Positions 46,936 through 59,857 are shown, counted from the stretch's first letter. The stretch is 64,000 nucleotides of DNA from Microbulbifer elongatus (GCF_021165935.1 NZ_CP088953.1:2093501-2157500); one strand, 5' to 3'. Notes: a model not told the origin generated them from the letters alone. Translations and numbers: made by a program.

Positions 46936-48519
46936 CTATTGCCCCAGCAGTGCTTCCGCAACTCCCTCCAGTGCGGGTTTTTCTTCATAGGGGCCATTGG
47001 CGGGGCCGCTGAATAGCAGTGGCCAATCATCCGCACCCTGCCAGTTTTCGAAGTCCAGTATCCAGCTGTCACCGTCCCAGAGCCCCCAGACAGAGATGCC
47101 CCCACGCAATGCCGGCGGCACTTCCTCGAGGTAGGTCTGTACGATGGCCTTGTAACGGGCTTTCTGTAAGGCCGCGACTTCCGGCGTGAACTCGGTATGT
47201 TGCGGGAATGGCGCGGAGGAGTAGGGATTGTTCACTGGTACATCCAGTTCGGTGATTTTGACCTTGAGTCCACGTTCCACGATAGCCTGGAAGGCACTGC
47301 GTAAATGATCGGTGGTGGGCCAGTCGATCTGTATATGCATCTGCAGGCCGACTCCGTCGATGGGTGCACCATCTGCCTGCAATTCGTCCAGCATGGTCAG
47401 CAGGCAGTTGAACTTGGCGCTGTTGCCACCGGAAATGCTGTAATCGTTGTAGTAGAGATCCGCAGCCGGGTCTGCACTCTCAGCAGCAATAAATGCCTCA
47501 CTGACGTAGTCCCGCCCCAGCCGCTGGTAAAACAGCGTATCCCGGTAGCAATTGGACTGGGTCTCATCCAGTACTTCATTTACCACGTCCCAGCTCACCA
47601 CGCGGCCCGCGAAATGGTCGGCAATGGTGGCCACGTGGGTATTGAGCATGGACTGGAAATCGCCGCTGTAGCTTTTCATCCAGTCGGGTACCTGGTACTC
47701 GTGATGCCAGATGAATGTATGACCGTGCACGCTCAGACCATTAGTGAGTGCCCAGTCGACCATCTGATCGGCATCGGTAAAGTCGTAGGTATTTTCCGCC
47801 GGGTGCAGAAAACGCATTTTCATGATGTTTTCCGCAGTGATCTGGCTGAAGTGCTGGCGAATGGTGATTTCCTGCTGGGGGATTTTCAGAAAGCTGCGCG
47901 CACTGTCGCCGGCGGCGACCGCGACTCCGATCGGAAAAGACGCCAGGCTGTACAGGTGTTCCGTGGTGCCGCCGGAACTGGACGAGCTACTGGAGCTGGA
48001 CGACCCGCCCGAGCTGGATGAGCCACTGGAACTGGAAGAACCGCCGGAGCTGGACGAAGAGCTGCTGGAAGAACCGCCCGATGAGGAGCCGCCATCGCAC
48101 AGGGCGCCACTCACCGCAGGGGTTTCAGCGAAACTGCCAGAGGTTCCCTGAAAGCCGAATTCCACCGTCTGCCCCGGCTGCAGGCTGCCGTTCCACGAGA
48201 CATTGCTGGCGGTATAGGGGTTGTCACCCTGGACTTCGGCATTCCAGGCATTGGTCACTCGATTGTCTCCAGAGTACTGCCACTGTACCTGCCAGTCCTG
48301 CACTGGAACGGAGGAATCGTTGGTGACACGCACATGGGCGACAAAGCCGGATCCCCAGTCGTTGCTGACGCTGTATTCACAGCCCGCAAACGCATTGCCC
48401 GCTGCGCCGGTGCAAACCGCCAGCAGCAGTGGCGCAAGCCGCCAGATCCGGTGGGTATGGCGATGGCGACCCGGTTGGGGGGTGTTACGCACGCTGCCTG
48501 CTTCTTTATGTATCTGCAT
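46936..48519 (-). CDS. Secreted CBM2-GH10 endo-1,4-beta-xylanase with poly-Ser linker
   Basis: A 527-residue enzyme from the ATG at 48519 (MQIHKEAG). The frame is open to 48762, but that extension is not protein-like. A long signal peptide (about 1-46) is followed by a CBM2 (about 47-141, with the end cysteines Cys47 and Cys141 and surface Trp), a Ser/Gly linker (about 143-184), and a GH10 domain (about 190-527). Acid/base Glu315 is in WDVVNEVLDE and nucleophile Glu424 in KITELDVPV. It cuts xylan chains; CBM2 holds it to cellulose or xylan. Such poly-Ser linkers are typical of Saccharophagus and Cellvibrio relatives. Confidence 0.94.
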   Translation of the reverse strand: MQIHKEAGSVRNTPQPGRHRHTHRIWRLAPLLLAVCTGAAGNAFAGCEYSVSNDWGSGFVAHVRVTNDSSVPVQDWQVQWQYSGDNRVTNAWNAEVQGDNPYTASNVSWNGSLQPGQTVEFGFQGTSGSFAETPAVSGALCDGGSSSGGSSSSSSSSSGGSSSSSGSSSSGGSSSSSSSSSSGGTTEHLYSLASFPIGVAVAAGDSARSFLKIPQQEITIRQHFSQITAENIMKMRFLHPAENTYDFTDADQMVDWALTNGLSVHGHTFIWHHEYQVPDWMKSYSGDFQSMLNTHVATIADHFAGRVVSWDVVNEVLDETQSNCYRDTLFYQRLGRDYVSEAFIAAESADPAADLYYNDYSISGGNSAKFNCLLTMLDELQADGAPIDGVGLQMHIQIDWPTTDHLRSAFQAIVERGLKVKITELDVPVNNPYSSAPFPQHTEFTPEVAALQKARYKAIVQTYLEEVPPALRGGISVWGLWDGDSWILDFENWQGADDWPLLFSGPANGPYEEKPALEGVAEALLGQ

Positions 48520-48527
48520 CGCTATTC

Positions 48528-48548
48528 TGTTCTCTTGATGTTCTCTTG
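48528..48548 (-). promoter_or_regulatory. Tandem direct repeat ahead of the xylanase gene
   Basis: TGTTCTCTTG occurs at 48528-48537 and again at 48539-48548, an 11-base period, 9 bases before the start codon. On the minus strand this reads as two CAAGAGAACA boxes. It may be an operator or a 5' leader signal, and CAAGAGAA could serve as a weak ribosome site. Confidence 0.4.
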
Positions 48549-48782
48549 GTATTGTCGATCTCGATTTAACCGGTCGATTGGCTGTGCCCGGGAACGCTGG
48601 ACACATGCTGGTGACGTGCGAATAACGTGGCCCGGGCCGCCCCGGTACCGGTTTTGTGCTCCAGATCTCTGATTGGTCGCCCGCGGTATCTTTTCCTGGC
48701 AACACAGGCGGTGCCAGACGGGTGCAGGCAAGGTGTGGTTTGGCCGGGTATACTCGCGGCAAATCTCGTCAGGAATCCGTGT

Positions 48783-50084
48783 GTGACACCGCCCTCTGAG
48801 CGATTGAACGACCTGCTGAACCGCTCCCTGAAGCGATACCCCGCTTCGGGGCAGTTGTGGCTGGGATATTCCGGTGGCCTGGACTCGTCTGTATTGCTAC
48901 ACCTGCTGGCACGTGCACAGGTGCCGGTGACGGCGGTGTACATTCATCACGGCCTGAGTACGGATGCGGGCGCCTGGCAGGATCATTGCCAGGTTGTGGC
49001 GGCCCAACTGGGGGTGCCATTTGTTGCCCACCATGTGCAGGTGGATCTCGGAGACGGAGGGCTGGAGCAGGGCGCACGGAATGCCCGCTACCGCGCATTT
49101 GACCAGTTGATGGGCGCGGGGGATCAGCTTCTGCTGGCACACCACAGTGACGACCAGGCGGAAACCTTTTTATTGCGCCTGTTGCGCGGCGCCGGGGTGC
49201 GGGGGCTGGGGGCCATGCCGGAATACCGTGTCGTCGGTGACCGGTCGACGGAGAAGAGCCTGTTGCGGCCACTACTGAAGGCGACGCGATCGGAACTGGA
49301 ATCCTACGCCCGCGTGCACGAGCTGACCTGGATTGAGGACGAGAGCAATACAGACCTTGCAATCGACCGAAATTACCTTCGTAACCGGGTGCTTCCTTTT
49401 ATTAATGAACGCTGGCCCGTTCAGGCCCGTGTGGTGCAGGCGTCGGAAAACCTGCGCGAGGCTGCAGATCTCTTACAGGACCTGGCAAATGAGGACCTGC
49501 AGCGGTGCGGATACCAGCGGGAGTCATTTGGTCACAGTGTCGACCTGGTTAGCTTCTCCTCACTCACCGAGGCGCGTCGCAAGAACCTGTTGCGGGGCTG
49601 GCTGGCACTGCTGGGATCCAGAATGCCGGAAGCCGTGCACTTGGTTCAGGCGTTACAGCAGGCTGGGGCGGTCGGTGACGGCGCTCCGGAAGTTGCGCTT
49701 GGTGAGCAGGTGCTGCGCCGCTATCGCGATCGCCTGTTTCTCACACCACAATTGCAACCTTTCCATGGTATTGATGGGGGCGAGATTCAGTGGGATGGAT
49801 CTGGCGAACTTCACCTGCCAGGCAACTGGGCGCTGCTACCCAGCCAGGGTTGGCCCGTGGCGGACTATCGGGTCCGATTCCGTATTGGCGGCGAACGGGC
49901 CAAACCGCGCGAGCGCCGTCATTCCCAGACCCTGAAAAAGCTGCTGCAGGAGTACAGCCTTCCTCCGTGGCTGCGAGACCGGGTACCACTGGTCTATCGG
50001 AACGGTGCTCTGGTGGCTGTGGGCAACCTTTTCGTCACCGGGGATGGGCCTGCAGAACCGCCAATCTGGCGGTTTTTAGATTGA
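48783..50084 (+). CDS. tilS: tRNA(Ile)-lysidine synthase
   Basis: TilS modifies C34 of the CAU-anticodon tRNA(Ile) to lysidine, which lets it read AUA. I choose the GTG at 48783, which has AGGAA 6 bases upstream and gives 434 residues (E. coli 432). The open frame goes up to 48627, but that part does not resemble TilS. The PP-loop is SGGLDSS (30-36), HHSDDQAETFLLRLLRGAG follows, and the C-terminal domain has ERRHSQTLKKLLQE near the end. It is followed by pyrG. Confidence 0.94.
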   Translation: MTPPSERLNDLLNRSLKRYPASGQLWLGYSGGLDSSVLLHLLARAQVPVTAVYIHHGLSTDAGAWQDHCQVVAAQLGVPFVAHHVQVDLGDGGLEQGARNARYRAFDQLMGAGDQLLLAHHSDDQAETFLLRLLRGAGVRGLGAMPEYRVVGDRSTEKSLLRPLLKATRSELESYARVHELTWIEDESNTDLAIDRNYLRNRVLPFINERWPVQARVVQASENLREAADLLQDLANEDLQRCGYQRESFGHSVDLVSFSSLTEARRKNLLRGWLALLGSRMPEAVHLVQALQQAGAVGDGAPEVALGEQVLRRYRDRLFLTPQLQPFHGIDGGEIQWDGSGELHLPGNWALLPSQGWPVADYRVRFRIGGERAKPRERRHSQTLKKLLQEYSLPPWLRDRVPLVYRNGALVAVGNLFVTGDGPAEPPIWRFLD

Positions 50085-50197
50085 GCAGAAACCGCCTTTC
50101 TGGTAGTCTGGCGTCCCATCTCAAAGGCATCGGGTTGCGCGAGACTGCGCGCCCTGAGCCAGTCCCGCACGCCCGTACCCGTCGGGCATTCAACTGA

Positions 50198-51838
<1,641 letters not shown>

Positions 51839-51849
51839 GAGGCTGAATC

Positions 51850-51930
51850 GGTGGATGCGCTTCGCTTATCCACCCTACGTGAAATCTGTGGTCAAAGCGT
51901 AGGGTTGGTAAGCCGCAGGCGCACCTACCA
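51850..51930. repeat. Intergenic palindromic repeat, copy 1 (pyrG/kdsA)
   Basis: GGTGGATGCGCTTCGCTTAT and then CCACCCTACG (51850-51879) is a palindromic unit also found after kdsA. The second half of this copy (51898-51929, CGTAGGGTTGGTAAGCC onward) is a decayed inverted partner. Confidence 0.8.
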
Positions 51931-51940
51931 TAGAGGATGA

Positions 51941-52792
<852 letters not shown>

Positions 52793-52800
52793 CCTGGATT

Positions 52801-52876
52801 GGTGGATGCGCTTAGGCTTATCCACCCTACACGAATCCAGGGTGCTCGTAGGGTGGATAAGCGCAGTGCATCCACC
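52801..52876. repeat. Intergenic palindromic repeat, copy 2 (kdsA/eno), paired inverted units
   Basis: Left unit 52801-52830 (GGTGGATGCGC ... CCACCCTAC) and right unit 52848-52876 (GTAGGGTGGAT ... ATCCACC) are inverted copies separated by 17 bases. They could form a large cruciform or RNA hairpin. This resembles a REP/BIME pair. Confidence 0.85.
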
Positions 52877-52950
52877 GCGGACAAACTGAATAACTAGAAA
52901 GAGTGGCCCAGAGAAGGCGGTCACCAAACCCAAACCTCACAGATCAATAA

Positions 52951-54267
<1,317 letters not shown>

Positions 54268-54340
54268 TTCAGTTAGCCCGGTAAACTGGCTAGAAGTCGT
54301 ATCGGAGCTCTAACAATGAACTTCGATGCGAAGGCACTGA

Positions 54341-54436
54341 TGCCGATGCCCCTTCCTGGGACCTTCTGCGACAGGGACGTCGCGGAAGAGCCCCCATGGA
54401 TGGGTTCACGGCGTGTCCCGGGAAGGGGCATCGGCA
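54341..54436. repeat. Structured palindromic element between eno and ftsB
   Basis: The outer arms 54341-54362 and 54415-54436 pair over 22 positions with one T-G pair. Inside are two small hairpins: CTTCTGCGAC/GTCGCGGAAG (54363-54388) and CCCAT-GG-ATGGG (about 54393-54404). The result is a three-way-junction shape typical of dispersed intergenic elements or MITEs. The reading frame that crosses it (54316-54501) is not a gene. Confidence 0.82.
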
Positions 54437-54497
54437 GCAGGGCCGCCACGAAAGGTTATTCGTGCGAACCCCGAAAGCCAGATAGAGAACAAAACAA

Positions 54498-54806
54498 ATG
54501 AAATGGCTGCTGGTAATCCTCACCGTAATGCTGCTGGTCACCCAATATCGATTGTGGGTGGGCGAGGGCAGTTTTGCCGATGTGACCAGACTTGAACGCC
54601 AGCTCGAAGACCAGCAGCAAAAAAACGCTGCACTGGAGCGGGAAAACCGCCACCTCCTGCGGGAAGTCCGCAGCTTGAAAGAAGGCACCGACGGCGTCGA
54701 AGCCAAAGCCCGCTATGATCTCGGCCTTATCAAAGAAGGCGAAACCCTGTTTATTTTTCTCGACCAGGATAAACATCCTGCGCAGTCACAACGGGAAAAA
54801 GAATGA
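54498..54806 (+). CDS. ftsB: Cell division protein FtsB
   Basis: A 102-residue bitopic inner-membrane protein: one N-terminal helix (about 3-18, MKWLLVILTVMLLVTQYRLW) and a periplasmic coiled coil (about 28-65). It ties FtsQ and FtsL together in the divisome. The GEGSFADV and LERENRHLLREVRSLK segments are typical. Its stop overlaps the ispD start by four bases. Confidence 0.93.
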   Translation: MKWLLVILTVMLLVTQYRLWVGEGSFADVTRLERQLEDQQQKNAALERENRHLLREVRSLKEGTDGVEAKARYDLGLIKEGETLFIFLDQDKHPAQSQREKE

Positions 54807-55546
54807 CCAGCGCCACCAACCCAGTTGAAAACAACTACTGGGTCATCGTCCCCGCAGCCGGCAGTGGTAAACGTATGGGGGCCGACAAACCCAAGCAATA
54901 CCTGCCATTACATGGCAAACCCCTCATCGCCCACACCCTCGAAAATGTACGCCAATGGCCGGGTGTGAAAGGTGTTGTCGTCGCCATCGCCGCCGACGAC
55001 ACAGAATTTAAAACGCTCCCCTGCGCGCAAGATCCCAGAATTCAGACCGTCACCGGCGGTAACGAACGCGCAGACTCCGTGCTCGCCGCCCTCAACTATC
55101 TGAGTGAGCGCCAACCTGCGCAAACCCCCGTATTGGTCCACGACGCCGCCAGACCGCTGGTAAACACCGACGACATTCAAAAACTGCTCGCCGCGTCCCC
55201 CATCGCGCTGCTCGCACAACCTGCCAGCGACACCGTCAAACAGAGTCGTGAGTGCGAAGACAAAAGCATCGTCCAGCAGACCCTGCCCAGAGCCCAGATC
55301 TGGCTCGCGCAGACACCGCAAAAAGCACCGCTGGGTCTGCTGAGAGAGGTACTGCAAATAGGCTTGCAGGAAAACCCCGCCGCAATCACCGACGAAGCCA
55401 GCGCACTGGAACTCGCAGGGCACAGCCCCGAACTGGTGGCCGCCTGCCGCAGCAACTTTAAAGTGACCCATCCCGCCGACCTGATCCTGGCGGAAGCCCT
55501 GATCAACTACAGGGCCTCGGAATCTAACTCTGGAAGCAAACTATGA
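54803..55546 (+). CDS. ispD: 2-C-methyl-D-erythritol 4-phosphate cytidylyltransferase
   Basis: A 247-residue enzyme of the MEP isoprenoid pathway. It joins CTP to methylerythritol phosphate. The nucleotide loop is [18 protein letters not shown], and [11 protein letters not shown] and [13 protein letters not shown] are family motifs. It overlaps ftsB and ispF by four bases each (ATGA). Confidence 0.95.
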   Translation: MTSATNPVENNYWVIVPAAGSGKRMGADKPKQYLPLHGKPLIAHTLENVRQWPGVKGVVVAIAADDTEFKTLPCAQDPRIQTVTGGNERADSVLAALNYLSERQPAQTPVLVHDAARPLVNTDDIQKLLAASPIALLAQPASDTVKQSRECEDKSIVQQTLPRAQIWLAQTPQKAPLGLLREVLQIGLQENPAAITDEASALELAGHSPELVAACRSNFKVTHPADLILAEALINYRASESNSGSKL

Positions 55547-56025
55547 GCCTCAGAATTGGCCAGGGCATCGACGTACACGCCTTCGGCCCCGGTGATCACA
55601 TCGTCCTTGGCGGCGTCACCATTCCCCATGAGCAGGGTCTTGTCGCGCACTCCGATGGCGACGTCCTGCTGCACGCCCTCGCCGACGCTTTGCTCGGTGC
55701 GCTGGCCCTCGGCGATATCGGTCAACATTTTCCGGATACCGATGATGCCTACGCCGGTGCCGACAGCCGCGTGCTGCTGCGACATGTCATAAGCCTGATA
55801 GAGCAACAGGGCTATCGACTCGTGAATGCCGATGCCACCCTGATCGCACAGGCTCCTAAAATGGCACCGCACATCGACGCCATGCGCGCAAATATTGCCG
55901 AAGACTGTCAGGTAAGCGCCGACGCCGTCAGCGTCAAAGCCACCACCAGCGAGAAACTGGGGTTCACCGGCAGAAAAGAAGGTATCGCTGCACAAGCGGT
56001 TGTACTGCTGGAAACCGTCTCGTGA
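55543..56025 (+). CDS. ispF: 2-C-methyl-D-erythritol 2,4-cyclodiphosphate synthase
   Basis: A 160-residue trimeric enzyme of the MEP pathway. The metal ligands Asp10 and His12 are in GIDVHAF, the third His in [13 protein letters not shown], and [19 protein letters not shown] closes the active site. It overlaps truD by four bases. Confidence 0.96.
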   Translation: MSLRIGQGIDVHAFGPGDHIVLGGVTIPHEQGLVAHSDGDVLLHALADALLGALALGDIGQHFPDTDDAYAGADSRVLLRHVISLIEQQGYRLVNADATLIAQAPKMAPHIDAMRANIAEDCQVSADAVSVKATTSEKLGFTGRKEGIAAQAVVLLETVS

Positions 56026-57023
56026 CCGAATTACCTCAAACCTGGAACCTGAACTGGCCCCGGGCCCTTGGTGGCACCGCGATTCAGGCCGATTTTCGCA
56101 GTGCACCCGAAGACTTCGTCGTAGACGAACTGGCTGCGCCAGAAGCCGGTGAGGGGGAACACGTCTACCTGCACATCCGCAAGCGGGGCGCGAATACCGG
56201 TTATGTGGCCCAGCAGTTGGCCCAGTTGGCGGGTGTACAGAGTAATGATGTGGGCTTTTTCGGCCTTAAAGATCGTCACGCTGTGACCACCCAGTGGTTC
56301 AGCGTCTGGCTGGCACAAAAGCCGGAGCCAGACTGGCAGCGATTGAATAACGACGAGTTTCAGGTCCTGCAGCATTTCCGCGGCGCCCGCAAACTGCGCC
56401 GCGGCGAGCACCTGGCGAACCGTTTCCAGATTCGTCTGCGCAATGTCACCGGAGATAGTACCGCCGCGGAGCAGGTGTTAGAGCAGATTCCCAATGGTGT
56501 ACCCAACTATTTTGGCGAGCAGCGCTTTGGCCACAATGGCGGTAATCTGGACCTGGTAGAAAAAGCGATTGCCGATCAGCAGGCCGGTCAGCGCCGGCGA
56601 ATGCCGCGCAATCAGAAGGCCTTTGCACTGTCTGCGGCGCGCAGCTGGCTGTTCAATCAGGTTCTGGCTGAGAGAATCGGGCAGGGCAACTGGCAGTCAT
56701 CCATAGAGGGTGAGCCGGACGCTGAACCCAGTGGCCCGCTGTGGGGGCGGGGACGAAATGCAGCCGCCGGTGAGCAGTTGGCACTGGAAGAGGGCGCCAT
56801 GTTTCCCTGGAAGCCGTGGCAGGATTGGTTGGAACACGGCGGACTAAGCCAGGAACGGCGCTCGCTGGTGCTCGTGCCTCAGGGATTCACGTGGGAATGG
56901 CAGCAGCAGGAGGGGCGCAAGGATCTGGTTCTCTCCTTCGTGCTACCGCCTGGCACCTTTGCCACCGCTCTTCTGCGGGAACTGGCGGATCTGGCCAATC
57001 AAGTAGCCGTGGCCATAAAATAA
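56022..57023 (+). CDS. truD: tRNA pseudouridine(13) synthase
   Basis: A 333-residue enzyme that makes pseudouridine at position 13 of tRNA(Glu). The catalytic Asp84 is in [14 protein letters not shown]. The start is a GTG within the ispF stop region. In many relatives surE follows here, but in this window the next gene is pcm. Confidence 0.94.
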   Translation: MTELPQTWNLNWPRALGGTAIQADFRSAPEDFVVDELAAPEAGEGEHVYLHIRKRGANTGYVAQQLAQLAGVQSNDVGFFGLKDRHAVTTQWFSVWLAQKPEPDWQRLNNDEFQVLQHFRGARKLRRGEHLANRFQIRLRNVTGDSTAAEQVLEQIPNGVPNYFGEQRFGHNGGNLDLVEKAIADQQAGQRRRMPRNQKAFALSAARSWLFNQVLAERIGQGNWQSSIEGEPDAEPSGPLWGRGRNAAAGEQLALEEGAMFPWKPWQDWLEHGGLSQERRSLVLVPQGFTWEWQQQEGRKDLVLSFVLPPGTFATALLRELADLANQVAVAIK

Positions 57024-57170
57024 AACACAGTTTAACGACAACAAAAGTGACCGGGTCTGGCTTGCCACTCACCAGTCAATCGCCGGAAAAAGCAGTTTTT
57101 GGGGACCGGCGATCCGCTTGTAGGGAGACTTACCGTCCTTATGGATCGATTTAGACACGAAGGCCTGGGC

Positions 57171-57812
57171 ATGACATCCCAGCGTACCCGCAATCGCCTG
57201 ATTCAGCGTCTGCGGGAAGAGGGGATCAGTAGCGAAGAAGTGCTGGATGTGATGGCATCCACACCCCGTCATCTGTTTCTGGACGAGGCCCTGGCCATAC
57301 GCGCCTACGAAGATACCGCTCTACCAATCGGGTACGGGCAGACCATCTCCCAGCCCTATATCGTCGCTCGTATGACCGAGTTGCTGATGAGCCGTGCGCC
57401 GTCAAGGGCGCGGGTATTGGAAGTGGGGGCCGGTTCGGGGTACCAGACCGCCATTCTCGCGCGCCTGGTGGACAAGCTCTATTCCGTGGAACGGGTTGAG
57501 CCTCTCCTGGTTAAAGCCCGCCAGCGCATGCGCGAGCTGGGAATCTTTAACGTCGAGATGCGCCTGAGTAGTGGTGGATTCGGCTGGCCGGAGCAGGGCC
57601 CGTTTGACGCCATTCTGTGCGCTGCAGCTCCGGCAACAGTTCCCGATGAGCTGCGCGAGCAACTCGCTCCCGGTGGTGTACTGGTGATGCCCGTCGGTAG
57701 TGAAAGCCAATACCTCACAATTGTTACCCGTCGGGAAGAGGGTGACCGGTACGACGTCGAAAAGGCCGAGCCTGTGCGCTTTGTTCCGTTATTGAGTGGA
57801 GTGGTGCGTTGA
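57171..57812 (+). CDS. pcm: Protein-L-isoaspartate O-methyltransferase
   Basis: About 213 residues from the ATG at 57171 (MTSQRTRNRLIQRL), which matches the Pseudomonas start and has AAGG 7 bases upstream; an in-frame ATG at 57141 is possible. It methylates isoaspartate in aged proteins for repair. The SAM loop is LEVGAGSGYQTA, and QTISQPYIVARMTELL is typical. The second conserved loop, usually G-D-G, reads SSGGFGW here, which is unusual. The stop overlaps the next start (TGATG). Confidence 0.92.
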   Translation: MTSQRTRNRLIQRLREEGISSEEVLDVMASTPRHLFLDEALAIRAYEDTALPIGYGQTISQPYIVARMTELLMSRAPSRARVLEVGAGSGYQTAILARLVDKLYSVERVEPLLVKARQRMRELGIFNVEMRLSSGGFGWPEQGPFDAILCAAAPATVPDELREQLAPGGVLVMPVGSESQYLTIVTRREEGDRYDVEKAEPVRFVPLLSGVVR

Positions 57813-58813
57813 TGCGTGAAGATGCGCAAGATATGAAACCGGGCAGCGAGACTCATCATCGCGGCTCAATTTGGCAAAGCCGCTATTGGGGTATTGGTGC
57901 GCGAGGCCTTGCGATGGGTGCTGCGGATGTTGTGCCCGGGGTTTCTGGAGGCACGATTGCCTTTATTACGGGCATCTATCAGGAGTTACTCGACAGCCTG
58001 AGCAAAATCGGTCCCCAATCGGTAGCCACACTATATAAGGAAGGAATCGCCGCGACCTGGCGGCAAATGAATGGCAGCTTCCTGCTCGCGCTGTTCGCCG
58101 GCATTCTCGTCAGTATCTTTAGCCTCGCCAAGCTGATCAGTTTTCTGCTGGAAAATCATCCAATCCTGGTGTGGGGATTCTTCTTTGGGCTGATTCTTGC
58201 TTCCACGGTGCCCATCGCCCGCCGGGTAGCGAATTGGCGCTGGCCCAGCTGGATGGCTTTGATTGCCGGGGTCGCGCTGGCAATACTGGTCAGTGAAATG
58301 CGCCCGACCGAGATCGCGGCTACCCCGTACACGCTCTTCTTTTCTGGTGCACTTGCTATAAGCGCCATGATTCTCCCCGGTATCTCTGGTTCCTTTATTT
58401 TGCTGATGATCGGCATCTATCCCCAGGTGATTGCTGCGGTACATCAGCTTCAGATCAGTGCGTTGATCTGGTTTGCAGCGGGCGCCGGTTGCGGACTTTT
58501 ACTGTTCAGCCGCCTGCTGTCCTGGTTAATGCGCCGTTTCCCTTCGGTAACCCTGTCGTTTCTAGTGGGTGTGTTGTTGGGCAGCCTGAAAATTGTGTGG
58601 CCCTGGAAGCTGGCGGATAGTGCCACGGGCGCCCTGATTAACGCGAAACTCGCGCCTGCGCTTGCCAATGTTTCTCCCTGGGAGTTTGCCGAGGTCAGCG
58701 GGCAGCCTTCTTATTTTATGGGCAGTGCCCTGGCCGCGATGGCCGCGGTGGTGCTTGTACTATCGATTGAGTGGCTTAATAGCCGCTTTGTAGGAAAAGA
58801 CTTACAGAGGTAG
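57812..58813 (+). CDS. DUF368 membrane protein, polyprenyl-phosphate transporter type
   Basis: About 333 residues with eight or more membrane helices in two repeats; each repeat has the re-entrant motif PG-x-SGG/S (VVPGVSGGTIAFITGIY near 40-56, ILPGISGSFILLMIGIY near 190-206). DUF368 proteins (PopT) carry undecaprenyl phosphate back across the inner membrane for envelope synthesis in several bacteria. It is translationally coupled to pcm and lies where nlpD would follow directly in Pseudomonas. Confidence 0.87.
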   Translation: MREDAQDMKPGSETHHRGSIWQSRYWGIGARGLAMGAADVVPGVSGGTIAFITGIYQELLDSLSKIGPQSVATLYKEGIAATWRQMNGSFLLALFAGILVSIFSLAKLISFLLENHPILVWGFFFGLILASTVPIARRVANWRWPSWMALIAGVALAILVSEMRPTEIAATPYTLFFSGALAISAMILPGISGSFILLMIGIYPQVIAAVHQLQISALIWFAAGAGCGLLLFSRLLSWLMRRFPSVTLSFLVGVLLGSLKIVWPWKLADSATGALINAKLAPALANVSPWEFAEVSGQPSYFMGSALAAMAAVVLVLSIEWLNSRFVGKDLQR

Positions 58814-59023
58814 TTGGCGATGTCGTACCTCGTAGTTCGGCCGTATATTACAGGGAATTGCAGCTGGACTTCGGGGTCAAAACCCTGAGAAATGGGCAGA
58901 GAGCGCCAATTGTTCGGTGATCGGGAAAAAGGCAGATTTAATGCCCGTCAACAGGCGATGAAATAGTGGTTTTCTTTAGACACTTTTTCCATAAATGCCC
59001 ACCTTTGATGTAAAAAGAGAATA

Positions 59024-59857
59024 ATGAAACGGCGCAATATTCGACATTTCAAAGACCGGTTTTTCGCCTTTGGTAGAGGAATTTTGTGCCTTTGTCCGTT
59101 TTTTCGGGGTTCTCGCCTACTCGTGCTTTGCGCGTCGATATTGATGGTATCCTGTACCAGTAACCTGGCTCCCACCACATCGCTCAATCAGCCTCCCAGC
59201 CAGAAAATCCAGCACCACACGGTGAGCAAGGGGGAGACTCTTTACTCCATTGCGTGGCGATATGGCAGGGATTTTAAGGAATTAGCGGCGATAAACCGTA
59301 TTGCCGCACCCTACCGGATCTTCCCCGGGCAACGACTTGCGCTCACGGGGCGTGTGCCAGCACCGGTACGTACACAGCCGGTGAAGCAAGCACGAACACC
59401 GAAAAAGGTGACCCGTAAGACCGTGGTTAGCCCGAAAAAAATTCCCGCCAAAGTCGTGAAGAAATCGTCAATTTCGGACAGAAACAATTTTGACATAAAG
59501 TGGCATTGGCCGGTGCGGGGACGCATCCTGGCGCGCTACCAGGCCAACAACCCCTTGCGCAAGGGTGTTGATATCGCCGGGAAAAAGGGGGAATCTGTTC
59601 AGGCAGCAGCGGACGGCACAGTGATTTACGCCGGAAGCGCACTGAGAGGTTACGGCAAACTTTTGATCATCAAGCACAGCGAGGAATTCCTCAGTGCTTA
59701 TGCCCACAACGACAAGCTGCTTGTTGGCGAGGGGGCGAAGATCAGAGCGGGGCAACGGATAGCGGAACTGGGTTCGAGTGGTACCGACCGCGATATGCTC
59801 CACTTCGAGATTCGCAAGAATGGTCAGCCGGTTGATCCGCTGGTTTATCTACCATGA
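59024..59857 (+). CDS. nlpD: NlpD-like lipoprotein with LysM and degenerate LytM domain
   Basis: A 277-residue protein with a long N-terminal signal and lipobox (MVSC, Cys44). A LysM domain (about 64-107, HTVSKGETLYSIAWRYG) binds peptidoglycan. A basic Lys/Pro linker and a LytM/M23 domain (about 160-277) follow. Metal ligands of active M23 enzymes are missing: the first His is Arg (RKGVDI) and the HLHFE motif is MLHFE. NlpD is such an inactive activator of the amidase AmiC in E. coli. It precedes rpoS as usual, and rpoS promoters often lie inside nlpD. Confidence 0.92.
   Translation: MKRRNIRHFKDRFFAFGRGILCLCPFFRGSRLLVLCASILMVSCTSNLAPTTSLNQPPSQKIQHHTVSKGETLYSIAWRYGRDFKELAAINRIAAPYRIFPGQRLALTGRVPAPVRTQPVKQARTPKKVTRKTVVSPKKIPAKVVKKSSISDRNNFDIKWHWPVRGRILARYQANNPLRKGVDIAGKKGESVQAAADGTVIYAGSALRGYGKLLIIKHSEEFLSAYAHNDKLLVGEGAKIRAGQRIAELGSSGTDRDMLHFEIRKNGQPVDPLVYLP

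Noticed and set aside
47940..48070. Short tandem repeats in the xylanase gene as a possible CRISPR or microsatellite
   Set aside because: They are serine and glycine codons of the poly-Ser linker in frame with the gene.
48520..48782. N-terminal extensions of the xylanase (to 48762) and of tilS (from 48627) that overlap each other
   Set aside because: Both extensions lack signal peptide or family similarity, and better starts with ribosome sites exist at 48519 and 48783. The region is a divergent promoter region.
54316..54501. Small frame between eno and ftsB (61 aa)
   Set aside because: It lies across the palindromic element and has no ribosome site; its codons follow the hairpin arms.
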